Below, piece by piece: positions 53,701-63,006 of a DNA stretch of 64,000 nucleotides (the stretch's first letter is position 1; each line of letters starts with the position of its first letter). The notes under the pieces are model-generated. The model made no database searches and was not told the DNA's origin. It saw only the letters and a program-made list of their open reading frames with translations. Made by a program: the position numbers and the translations under genes. This DNA comes from Panaeolus papilionaceus (lineage: Eukaryota > Basidiomycota > Agaricomycetes > Agaricales), in NCBI GenBank assembly GCA_015501605.1, contig JADNRZ010000013.1:1-64000 (forward strand). Direction: 5' to 3'.

Positions 53701-54406
53701 TTAATTCCAAGGGGTCAGCGTTGTCAGATTCCTTGCCGAATTTCTGAGCGAAAGCTTGGGAATGAGTCAGGGTGGTATTGATCCAGATGTTTTCAGTTTC
53801 TACAGTTGGTCCTTCTTCGATATAGGAGATAACTAGGTCGTTGGTCGTGGTTCGGGTGGTTCGTTTTGTGATCGCGTTTTCTCCAAGCATCTTCTTTACT
53901 TGAAGTTCCAGGTTTGCTATAGCGAATTCATCAATAATAACAGAGTCGGTGGGGTACCAATCGGGTATCGGGTTCAGTGTTTTGGTCCGAGCAAGATCTT
54001 GGTCGGGTTCTTCGGTTATCGGGGATCGCCAGTTCAGGGAAGCGTTCTTCCAGTCGATCTCAGGGTTCGTTTCTTGCAGCCAGGGTAGTCCTAATATAAT
54101 CTTTTGCCTTCCTAGCCCAGTTACTAGGAGGTTCGTTTTCTTGATCTTGTCGTAGATCTTCATGTTCACGGTTGTTCGGTGGGTAATGGTCCCAGTCTTG
54201 TTCGGGGTCCCATCAACGTTTCGTACTCGGATTGGGGTCTTGAGAGGAGTGAGAGGGAGTTTAAGGGATTTTGCGAATGATTGATCGATAAAGATGCCTG
54301 CAGCTCCGGAGTCAAGGAGTGCATGGGAAGAAATAGGTTCGGCGGTTCTCAGTTGTTCACACTCGATAGTCACGGGAACAGAAAATGATTCATTGTGAGC
54401 TATCAA
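50789..54406 (-). pseudogene. pol: pol: protease, RT, RNase H, integrase, chromodomain (one in-frame TGA)
   Basis: Two open segments in one frame, 54406-51890 and 51886-50789, separated only by TGA at 51887-51889. Protease: LLDSGAAG (about residue 31). RT: KLRPCQDYRHLNEGTV and the YMDD box (53120-53129). RNase H: IEADASQYAYGAVL. Integrase: zinc-binding H-H-C-C region ending CATCQQF just before the stop, then catalytic residues in MDLITDLPPS, SITSDRDPRF and TERYNQEIE. C-terminus: chromodomain YEVERIQKHKGK..QYYVSWKGYDSMSDLWVPEE, which in this class targets integration to marked chromatin. The stop splits the integrase between zinc and catalytic domains. It fits a CGA-to-TGA change. Pol lies in the -1 frame relative to gag. 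Confidence 0.93.
51887..51889 (-). other. In-frame TGA within pol
   Basis: The only stop in an otherwise open pol frame of about 3.6 kb. It would end translation after the integrase zinc domain unless read through. Since the LTRs look identical, it arose at or after insertion, or was inherited from the source copy. Confidence 0.9.
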
Positions 54407-54453
54407 AGCGGAGCATACTGATACATGGGGTTCTGACGTCGATGCAAAACCCT

Positions 54454-55779
54454 TTAGGCAAAATCCTCTTCTTGCATTTCATTCTGGAATTCGGTTTGTT
54501 CTTCCTCGGTCATTCCGGCGTAGAGACTGCGGATATGTTTGACGAAATCTTTCGGAGTACGGTTCGTGATGTTGGTGGGAGTCGGGTTCGGTTTGTTCGT
54601 GGAAATACCAGTGTTTCGGGTGGGGCAGTTCTTGGAGATGTGTCCGTTTTGTTGGCAACGGAAACACGCTCCTTTCTTCATCAAATCGTCGCGTTCGGTT
54701 TCGGTGAGATTGATCTGTTTGGCCTTGAATCGGAATCCCATGCGGTTGGAGTTATTCGGCTTAGCGGACCGGTTATTGGAGAAACCTTTGTTGGTTTCTC
54801 TCCAGATAGCGTCTGCTTGGGCGGCTCGGTCCATCCATTCCACAAGGGTGACTGGTGCGTCTTTCTCTCGGCGGAGTTGGTCGGCAAGGGGTTTGTTGAG
54901 GGACAAACGATATTCCTTGATAAGCTTGCGTTCATAAGGATCTGGTGCTCGTCCAGCCGGGGTATTAGGGATGGGGTACCCGGCCTTGATGAGCAAGTTC
55001 TTGAAGAGCGTGTTATGAACATCCGCAGATCCTTTTTGCTTAAGGAAGGTGATATCTTCGTCGGTGGTTTCCGAGCTGAGCTTAAGGGCGAATTCGTTCC
55101 TAAGTTTAAGGAGGAAGTCTTGAAGTGAGCCGTAGGAGATTACTCCAGTGTTTCGGGCCTGAAGGAAGGCTGTGTTAAGGAATCCCCGCTTCCATTCTAG
55201 GGCAGATCTATCTTCGTTTGGCCCTTCTCCAAATAAGGAAAGGACGAAGGCGATTTGTTTGTCGTCGGTATCGTAAATATGTTCGTTGATGAAGAGATAT
55301 GCCATACAGTCGGTGATGAAGTGCTCGACCTTAGATCGATCTCCAGTAAACTTCTCGGGTTGACCAATATTGAGCTCCTTTCTGTTGATGTTAGCGATCG
55401 GGATTCCTTGTTGTCCTCCTTGGGGTCCAGGTGGTCCAGGAGGGCCTTGAGGTCCAGGGTTTCCTCCTCCTCCTCCCAGGGATCCAGGGGGAGTGGGCGT
55501 TCCTGATCCTCCAGGAGTCCCAGGCGATCCGGGTCTTCTGGTCGGGCCAGTAGGTCCTAAAGGTGGAGGGAAATTGGGTGGCAAGGGAATTGAAGAGGGA
55601 ATCAGTCGTCCAGTAGATTTTTCTTTTCCTTTACTAGACGATGCTCCGGAGTCTTGGAGTTCTCCAAGTGCGGAAAGGCCAGTTTGGTAAAAGCTGGAAA
55701 TTCCTCTGGAAGACGTATCTTGAACGGCCCTAGATGCGAGTCCAGAAGTGGACAGGGTTGCTAATTCGGTTGTAGACAT
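54454..55779 (-). CDS. gag: gag: capsid and nucleocapsid precursor (441 aa)
   Basis: Structural protein of the retrotransposon particle. A proline/glycine-rich collagen-like region (residues about 75-125, repeated PGxPG) precedes the capsid region (KFTGDRSKVEHFITDCMAYL, about 155; FLNTAFLQARNTGVISYGSL; LVEWMDRAAQADAIWRETNK). The nucleocapsid knuckle CFRCQQNGHISKNC lies near residue 375. The frame is open for some 130 further codons upstream without an ATG, almost to the LTR, so the real start could be a non-AUG codon in that acidic leader; the first ATG is used here. Pol is in a different frame, which implies frameshifting or reinitiation. Confidence 0.92.
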   Translation of the reverse strand: MSTTELATLSTSGLASRAVQDTSSRGISSFYQTGLSALGELQDSGASSSKGKEKSTGRLIPSSIPLPPNFPPPLGPTGPTRRPGSPGTPGGSGTPTPPGSLGGGGGNPGPQGPPGPPGPQGGQQGIPIANINRKELNIGQPEKFTGDRSKVEHFITDCMAYLFINEHIYDTDDKQIAFVLSLFGEGPNEDRSALEWKRGFLNTAFLQARNTGVISYGSLQDFLLKLRNEFALKLSSETTDEDITFLKQKGSADVHNTLFKNLLIKAGYPIPNTPAGRAPDPYERKLIKEYRLSLNKPLADQLRREKDAPVTLVEWMDRAAQADAIWRETNKGFSNNRSAKPNNSNRMGFRFKAKQINLTETERDDLMKKGACFRCQQNGHISKNCPTRNTGISTNKPNPTPTNITNRTPKDFVKHIRSLYAGMTEEEQTEFQNEMQEEDFA

Positions 55780-56181
55780 GTCTTCGTTATCTCGGATATA
55801 TTTGGGAATCTCAGAGCTGTATACTGGGGTTCTTTGGATCGTGTGTTCGGTTTCTCTAGGGTCGAGGGTTTCTTGAAATTCTTCTTCGTCGGAGTTCGGA
55901 GTGGTGTCCGGTATTTCGGGTTGTTGTGCGGTTTCGCGGGAGATCTCCCTTTGTTCTTCTTCTTGTCCTTCTTGGGACGGTTTCGGTTCTTGTTCGGTGG
56001 CTGTCGGTTCGCTTACTTCGGCGATACTGGGTTCTTTTTGTTTCGGTGGTATTTTCTGTTTGCTCGAGAGGGTCGGGGAGGTTGCAGAAGTCGATACCGG
56101 TCGGGTCCTGATGAGCTTCTTTGAGGTAGCCGTCTTGAAGGATGGGGGACTGTCACGTAAACTACGGACAGTGATTCGAGA

Positions 56182-56194
56182 TAGCTAGTTCTTT
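56182..56194 (-). promoter_or_regulatory. Primer-binding site, self-priming type
   Basis: The minus strand directly after the 5' LTR reads aaagaactagcta. Its exact complement, tagctagttcttt, lies inside the LTR at 56400-56412, about 32 nt downstream of a TATATAAA box. No tRNA-complementary site is seen. This is the arrangement of Tf1-type elements, which prime from the 5' end of their own RNA. Confidence 0.8.
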
Positions 56195-56782
56195 TGTTAC
56201 GGTAGCTCGACGGGCGCTTGCGGTTAAGGCCTTTGAGCTAAGTCGGAGTTGGTCGGAGAAGTCGGGTTCTATATTCTGATCAGAATATAAGTTCAAGTTA
56301 TCTTACTAAGAATGCCACTTCGAGAATCGCTCGATGGTATTGTCTTAGCAGAGAGCAAGTTAAGAAAGAAGCAGTAGAAGTTATCGTTCTATTGTAGTTA
56401 AAGAACTAGCTAAAGAACATAGGTATAGCTACTGGGTTTATATAGGTATTACAGGTGGTCTGTGCGCGAAAAGATATGAGTCTGTATGAGTAGAAGTAAC
56501 GAGTCAAAGGACGTATGACTAGTAGAGAGAGTCATAAGTAAGAAGAAAGAGTAAATATGAGTCGAGGATGAGTCAAATAGGAGTCAGAGGAAAGTTGAGT
56601 CAAGGTAGAACTGAGATAAGATAATGGTGGATCATGTGATGAAAGATAAGATAAGTAGTCACATGATGAAAGATAAGATAAGGTCACGTGACAGAAAGGA
56701 AAAGAAGGTAAAGAAAAGATGAACGAGATATAAGTACATAGAGAGATGATGGTACACTAGTTATAGGAGAAAAGTCGTAACA
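56195..56782 (-). repeat. 5' LTR of the chromovirus (588 bp), with promoter
   Basis: Contains the TATA box and predicted transcription start. Partner of 49000-49587; flanked on the outside by CTTCT. Confidence 0.95.
56437..56444 (-). promoter_or_regulatory. LTR TATA box
   Basis: TATATAAA on the minus strand; the same ctatataaac occurs at 62571-62580 in the related solo LTR despite strong divergence around it. Start of transcription is predicted near 56412. Confidence 0.75.
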
Positions 56783-56814
56783 CTTCTTGTGCTTGAGTTC
56801 AAGGTTCCTACCTG

Positions 56815-58848
56815 ATGGAAGATGAGGAGGATTATGCTGCCAAGATTGCTGCAGTGACTTCCGACTCTGATTCTGACCTTCCTCAACCAGTTGAGCCCAA
56901 CAATTCAGAAGCAGTGCCCAAGTTGCCAAATCCTGGTTCCAATGCTACAGAAGATCTTTGTCAGGTGTGTTATATTGTTTATCTGATACCCCCTTGTATA
57001 CTAATATTTCGTCTTGAAAGGCCTTTGAAAGACACAAACGATGTTCACTAACACTCGTTATGAGCTCTGCGACATAAGAATCAAGATGTTCAAGATCTTG
57101 ATGGAGCTTTACAACTTGAAGAAAGAACACAGATCACTCAAAAAGAAGACATCAACAGTGGCTCCACCAAGATCCAAGAAGCTGTCCTCCTCACCAGCTG
57201 ACACACAGGAGGATCGTATTGGTTTGTATGCTTGGAAGTTTGCCATTATGAATGAGTATTCTGTGCCTCTTTCTGCATTCATGGTACAACATCCCACAGG
57301 TCTCAGGTCTGATGACACCAATCGTTGGGTAACCAAGGAGACTGCACTTCAAGGCATCGTCCTTGAGCTTTATGAGGAGCTTCCACCTGATCTCCATCCC
57401 ATGCTTTCCACCTTGAGTTCGTTTTGCACCAAGGTAAGCTTTTTTCCCAATCTTATCAATGTCATCTCACAATGCAAATCATGTCAGTTCTTGAACAAGC
57501 TCAACACATTTCGCTGTGCATTTATTCATCAGTTCTGACAAGAGACAATATTCATCATCTTCAAATGTCCACCAGAATACTATTGTCAAAACTACAATCG
57601 CAAAGGTTTACAGGAATTCTGCAACGAGCTTTTTTTTCCTGGAAAAGACTCATTTACTATATTTGCACTGATTCTTTTTCCTGATCGCACATGAAACATG
57701 AACAAAATTTTCTGGTGCCTGCATCTTGCCCTGGTAAGCTGCTTTTTTGGTTTATGATATGTATTTTTTTTTGTTAAATTTAATTTAGATGCTTCGTTCC
57801 ATTCTCTTTGGACCCCAGTCACTGGCGAAATGACCGGACAATACCTGCACTTATGCCAGGCTGTAGAATGTCAAAGCAGTCACTCCAGGTGCTATTGCTT
57901 TCGTTTCTATTCTTGTGCATGCTCTTGAACCCTCCTTTCTATCATTCGTTCTGACTTAATCCCTCTATAGGCGATTTTTTTCCATTCAGAGGATACATCC
58001 TTTGCATCTATTGGAAAGAAATCTGGCATTTGTTACGCAGAGCTTTTGCTAAGTATAAACAGCTCATTGTCGTTGGCCTTTTGAAAAAAGCGCCAGCTAA
58101 TGCCAAATGGGTTGACCTCCTTAACTGGTTTAATGCTCAGAGCTTTTCTTGGTCGAATGAGGAAATCCAGGCAGCTAAAGCAAGCACGATTGAAGAAGCT
58201 CTGGAAGAGGGTAGTGAAGGCAACAAGGAATGGAATGAGATTAGCTATGCTGGTAATCAAATCTATCCTGATAAAGATGATGAAGGCGACTTGGTCAACA
58301 ACAACAACACTACCAATGTCTTACAGTCTGTCATGGTTGCAGTGGTATGTTCACTATCTCAGGTGTTGAGGAATTGATCATGGTTTACTGATCTATTCTA
58401 ACTTGACTAGCAAACCACTCAGACTGCTGTCATGGTAGCACCACCAGCACCACCAGCACATCAAGCTATGCATCAGACTGCCATCGTTCAGCCACTGGGA
58501 TCTCAACAGTGTTGTCAAACTGTTCGTTTTACAGAGCCAGACCCCAGTGGTGACATGTCTGATAGTGATGTCAGCCTCCCTGATTTTGTGGGTGTTGCTC
58601 TCACATCAACCCCTGCTCCCCACTGTTACATGCCAGCCTCTGCAGCCTCTCCGATGTCATTCCCCAACTTGATCATCCCACCTCATGTCCCTCCCATTAC
58701 TCCAATGTTTCCATCCACCAACCCCCAAGGTGACAAGAATGAAGTTGAGGCTGATATGAGTGACTCAGAGCTCATTGCAATTGAGCTGGGTGGCAAGGCT
58801 TTAACAGGCAAAGGAAGAGCTTGTGGTAGTGTTGCTGACTGCAGTTGA
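56815..58848 (+). pseudogene. Uncharacterised gene beside the Plavaka transposase, fragments of several exons
   Basis: Pieces in order: an acidic start (MEDEEDYAAKIAAVTSDSDS, 56815), a basic helical part with EDRIGLYAWKFAIMNEYSVP and TNRWVTKETALQGIVLELYE (57041-57433), a weak middle (57450-57970), LLRRAFAKYKQLIVVGLLKK (58030-58377) and a Pro-rich tail with MSDSELIAIELGGKALTGKG (58432-58848). Introns are plausible at GTGTGT 56965 and GTAAGC 57433. From memory, such proteins occur next to Plavaka or KDZ transposases in Agaricomycetes, function unknown. A frame change near 57050 and poor middle exons suggest decay, but an imperfect exon model could mimic this. Confidence 0.5.
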
Positions 58849-59662
58849 AGAACAGGGGGTAGTGGTCATGGTCATGGTCGTGGTTGAGGCTGAAGCCAAG
58901 GCAACGTATCAGGATCAACTCCTGGTCCAAGCCAAGCACCACCTACTACAACTAACATCACCACCACTGTTGCTTCATCCACATGCTGCTCCTCATGCCT
59001 TAACTCATCTTGAATTCCTTTTATTTATCTTATTGTAGTTTGCATGGGTCAGTTTTAATATTGGTAGTGATTATCCAAGTTGCTAGTCTGTACGCACTCA
59101 AGATTAGCTCTAATACCAATATATTTTGAAGCCCAAATGTGTTAGAAGTCAGTTTGCTGCTAATTAAACTCATATACATGTACAATGGTATGTAAAATAT
59201 GGTGAAAAATGTTTTTTCTGACTTGCAGTAGCATGGAGGAGGCAGAAATAAGTAATCTCAACAGAGGCTGCGTTTCTGCAATCTCTGGTGTGTTACAACA
59301 CAGCTGTGACACTGATGTAACAAAATGTGTTATTTGTTGTAACAAGTTATCTTTACCCCATATCTGTTATCCTTAGTGGGGCCCATTGTAACGTGATGTG
59401 ACAGATCATAACGGAAAAACAGATTTTTCCGACATGCTGCAAATGTAATTGCTGGAAATTCTTGGGTAGGTGCTGCAAGGACAATGGGTATAGAATATAG
59501 AGCACCAAGCCAGATGGTAATAGAAGAAGATTTGGATAATAACACAAGCAAATATGCCACCAGGAGAAAAATTTGACTGGTAGTTGCAAGAAGAGTTTTT
59601 ATTAAGCTATGTAACAACAATATTGATTTCCATACAAGTCCAATATACAATTTCACTAAAAC
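58849..59662. other. Intergenic region with TGTTACAACA motifs
   Basis: No supported gene. Around 59280-59345 are tgtgttacaacacagctgtg, gatgtaacaaaatgtgttat and ttgttgtaacaag, the same kind of motif as at 44651-44765. Possible right end region of the transposon that holds the Plavaka gene. Confidence 0.5.
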
Positions 59663-61404
59663 TTACAAATCATTCATAGACATATCATCATCTTTCTTTC
59701 CCTTCTCCTTCTCCTTCTCCTTTCTTTTCCTTTTCTCCTCTCTCTGCTTCTCTCTTTCTCTCTTCTTTTCCTCCTCTCCTTCCAGATCTAATACAGCCTG
59801 ATATTCTTCATATCTCCTATTCTTTGTATCCACCAAACTAGTCAGCTTAGCTTGAATTATACGAATTCCTGTGCCTTCATCTTGCACAAGACCTTGTTCA
59901 ATGTAAAACTTCCTCAAGGTTAAAAATCCTGGTTTCTGGCCCTTCCAAAGAGCAGTAGTGAGGCTGGGGTCTGGAGATGGATTGGTAAACCATTCTTGAA
60001 GATCAGGAAAGAGTGAACATATTCGAAGACCTTCCAAGTTGACTGTGATCCACTGCTGCAAAATATATCGAAAATTTGAGAGGGGCTGATGAACTTTGCC
60101 AAAGAATTTGGTTGAGAAACTTTCAGATTGGCAAGTTCCTGTTTTTTCTCCATATAGTGGAACCAGCACTGATATGTAAGTTTGGTAGAACTCTTTGTTG
60201 GTATTTTTTGAGCCATGGTAGGATCAAGATTGAGAAAAGTGATGATTGCATCTTGGCTGACTTTGGTATGAGAGTTCATCTCGTTAGTAGTATTGGTATG
60301 AAGTGAACCAGAGCAAGAGGATGAAGATGTTGCAGCAATAGACAAAGAATGATGTGAGAAGGGGACTTGGGGGGAAGCAGCAACAGGAATACTGGATGAT
60401 GGAGTAGATAGAGGAGACAGTTGCTATGAGGTTGATAAGTTAAAATATATAAGATGAATAGAAGTAGAACATACAAATAAAACATGTAACATATAAGTAG
60501 AGCTCTCATCAATGACCCAAGATGGCCCATGGTACTTTGGTGATTTGATATTGCTAAGAATGCCATAGGACAACCAGCATGGTGCATTTCCAAACCTAGT
60601 CCACACTTGAACCAAAGGATTGCAATCTAAAAAGAGTTAGAAAATATGTAATTACACACAAGATAAATATATACCTTTAAGAGCAGGAAGATGATCTTGG
60701 AGCAGTGCATTAATAACAGCAGTGAGAGGAGACATTGCTGGATGCGCAAAGGTTGTAAGAGGACGATCAGAGAGAGGATTGACTGTAGCATCCTCTGAAG
60801 CCAGATAGACTCATACAAGTCCTAATACTGGCTCAGGTTCTTGAGGTATATCAATATTTGCCAAGTCAGCCATCTTAGCAGAGTTGCCAAGAGCCTTGCC
60901 ACAAATATGACCACCTGTAGCCTTAGATGATCCATTAGCAGGAACTACAGATATTGTTAGAAAGCTATTAGCATGAATAAAGTAAGACTTACTCTGGTTG
61001 ATATCCAATGTATTCTCCATTCGAGACAACATCACATCAAGTTCAGCTTCTTCATCAACATACATCCCCAGGTTATCTTCATCATCATTGTCATGCTTCT
61101 CATCAACATAGTCTGCTGCATCATGAGCTTTGATCACAGCCTCATCATCTTCCTCATCATCTTTCTCATCATCATCTTCCTCCTCATCATCTTCATCTTC
61201 ATCATCATCTTCTTCCTTCTCCTCTTCCAAATCATCAATGCTGTCCTCAAAGAGCATCATCTGGTCTTGATACTCCTCAAAAGCACTACTGAACTGGTCA
61301 TTGAGATGAAATGAAGGGTGGATTGTAGGTATGTCAAGCACAGTTGCCTTCTCCTTGCCCTTGGATTGGGTTGGAATAATCTCAGGGCTTTTATTGGAAG
61401 ACAA
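59663..61404 (-). pseudogene. Uncharacterised multi-exon gene with acidic N-terminus and Lys/Glu-rich C-terminus
   Basis: Minus strand. Exon 1 (61404 to about 60990) has SKGKEKATVLDIP and a run of Asp/Glu; donor GTAAGT, acceptor TGTAG near 60945. Exon 2 continues through TGGHICGKALGNSAKMADLA to about 60677 but meets an in-frame TGA at 60811-60813, after which the same frame is open again. Exon 3 (about 60630-60480) has VWTRFGNAPCWLSYGILSNI. Later exons hold SQDAIITFLNLDPTM-like sequence (60250) and EGLRICSLFPDLQEWFTNPS (60040), ending with a KREREKQREEKRKRKEKEKE tail at 59700. No known domain. The stop at 60811 could be real loss of function or strain-specific. Confidence 0.55.
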
Positions 61405-62239
61405 GGCAGATTGGATATCAGATCGTCAAATGTGTACAGGTTCAATAATCTCAGGAGCAGGAGCATTGGATTGCATGTGGCACCTACTCTGACATTACCA
61501 CTGGTGATGAGTATGCAGACCCTGATGATGTGAACTGGGTTGAGGAGAATGGGGCACTTGTTACTCATATCTTAATGGTGAGGTGCTAGCAATTGCATTC
61601 TATTCATATTACTTATATTGTCCTATTTAGAGCACCTATAAACCACCTGCACCTTTGTCCTTGTCTGCTATCCCAAATCTTCCCCATAGTTGTTCTTTCT
61701 CTTGAGCCAGTACTGCTAGTGCAGGAAGGCACTCTATTACACCAAACTTGCCACTTTCTGAGTGTGCTATGTCTGTCGACCCTCCTCCAAAAACCCTTGC
61801 TGACCTCAAACTCAGCCCTCTTCAATACAGCATTATTGAGGAGCTTGGAATGCCAACTGACATCTTATGGCTCTACACTCACTCCACAACCATCAACCTC
61901 TACCAGGCTTATCAACACTGGAAGTGCATCATCTCCAGTCTTATTCTCTTGGATGAAAGGAAGAGTGACAACACTTGGCCTGCTGATTTGAAGGTTAATC
62001 ATGAGGATGTCATCAATATCATCAACAACAAAACAACCTACTATGGCTGGTGGAATGTAAAATTCCCTCTCATCAATGGCAACAATCCTCATAACAAGAA
62101 GGTTTTTGACTGGCTCAATACCGACTTGTGTGCACCACTCATAGGAAAGGAGTCAGACATTTTTGAAGGGGTCTCTGGAAAGCAACATACTCTTCTCAAG
62201 GCCTGGTTGGAGAAAGTAGGGTGGGAGGATGTTGAGGCT

Positions 62240-62244
62240 GAAGG
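62240..62244. repeat. Target duplication of the solo LTR (GAAGG), left copy
   Basis: gaagg at 62240-62244 recurs at 62804-62808. Confidence 0.9.
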
Positions 62245-62803
62245 TGTTACATCATCTTTTCCCTTCCTCCTCTTTTCTCTATCTTATCTTGTACCATCAC
62301 TCTTTCTTATCTTATCATCATGTACTATCATCTCTCTTTGTACTTGTAGTTTGCCTTATCTCTCTTATCTTTTCCTTCTCACTCCACTTCTATTCCCACT
62401 GTTGCTCCACTCGTATCTCCTATCTCTGACTCATCTCCTTACTCATCCCTCTCACACTTATGACTCACTCCTTATTGTATTCTCATGCTCACTCTATTAT
62501 AACTCCTATTCTGACTCATGGACTTCACACCTTATCTACTTGGTGTTTACATGCACAGCCTCTTAGATAGCTATATAAACCCTGTAGTTTATACCCTTGT
62601 TCTTTAGCTAGTTCTTTAACTTTGAATAGAACAACAACTTCTACAACAATCTTACTCTTCTCGCTCTCTTCTAAGACAATACCAGCATAGTGTGCGTACA
62701 CAGTGGCATTCTTAGAACAATACTCGAACTCTATCGCACGACTGAACTGACTCCGACTAGCTCAAAGGCCTTAACTGCAAGCGCCTGTCGAGCTATCATA
62801 ACA
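62245..62803 (+). mobile_element. Solo LTR related to the chromovirus LTR (559 bp)
   Basis: Starts TGTTAC and ends CATAACA with a perfect GAAGG duplication. In this orientation it aligns with the reverse complement of 49000-49587 along its length, well conserved in ctatataaac (62571), ttctttagctagttctttaa (62601) and ctcaaaggccttaac (62761), and diverged elsewhere. It was left by recombination between two LTRs of an older element of the same lineage. It disrupts the gene at 61465-62920. Confidence 0.92.
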
Positions 62804-62849
62804 GAAGGAAGTGTTCAGAAGACATCTAAAGGGAAGAAAAAAGCAGACA

Positions 62850-62915
62850 AGGGAAAGGAGAAGGAGAAGGAGAAGGAGAAGGAGAAGGAGAAGGAGAAGA
62901 CTAAGGAAAAGGAGA
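62850..62915 (+). repeat. GAGAAG hexanucleotide repeat
   Basis: Some nine tandem gagaag units encode alternating Glu and Lys at the end of the interrupted gene. Length is likely to vary between strains. Confidence 0.85.
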
Positions 62916-63006
62916 AGTGAAGAGAGAAGAAGAACAAGTCTGTAGCAGATAGTGAGTAGTGAGTTGATATATATATGAACACTTCTGTACTTTTATTGAA
63001 TAAACC

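Larger units (their letters stand above)
49000..56782 (-). mobile_element. Complete chromovirus-type Ty3/gypsy LTR retrotransposon (7,783 bp)
   Basis: Two 588-bp LTRs (49000-49587, 56195-56782) begin TGTTAC and end GTAACA and look identical on reading. The 5-bp duplication CTTCT flanks the element (48995-48999 and 56783-56787). On the minus strand: leader, gag (54454-55779), pol with protease, RT, RNase H, integrase and chromodomain (50789-54406, one in-frame stop), and an extra zinc-knuckle ORF (49619-50740). The primer site adjoins the 5' LTR at 56182-56194. Identical LTRs mean a very recent insertion, between the Plavaka gene and the gene at 56815. Confidence 0.96.
61465..62920 (+). pseudogene. 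Uncharacterised gene interrupted by a solo LTR
   Basis: A probable exon at 61465-61575 (GDEYADPDDVNWVEENGALV) is followed by an intron and a long exon from about 61740 (MSVDPPPKTLADLKLSPLQY, SIIEELGMPTDILWLYTHST, TYYGWWNVKFPLINGNNPHN, KQHTLLKAWLEKVGWEDVEA). At 62244 the solo LTR begins. After it, from 62804, the same frame resumes with SVQKTSKGKKKADKGK and a (KE)n tail encoded by a gagaag repeat, stop at 62918. LTR plus duplication is 564 nt, a multiple of three, but contains stops. I do not recognise the family. Confidence 0.6.

Noticed and set aside
54385..55128. 247-aa plus-strand ORF
   Set aside because: Antisense of gag; explained by codon bias of the real gene.
49000..56782. Envelope gene (retrovirus-like) in the chromovirus third ORF
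   Set aside because: No signal peptide, transmembrane segment or glycoprotein features; zinc knuckles point to nucleic-acid binding.
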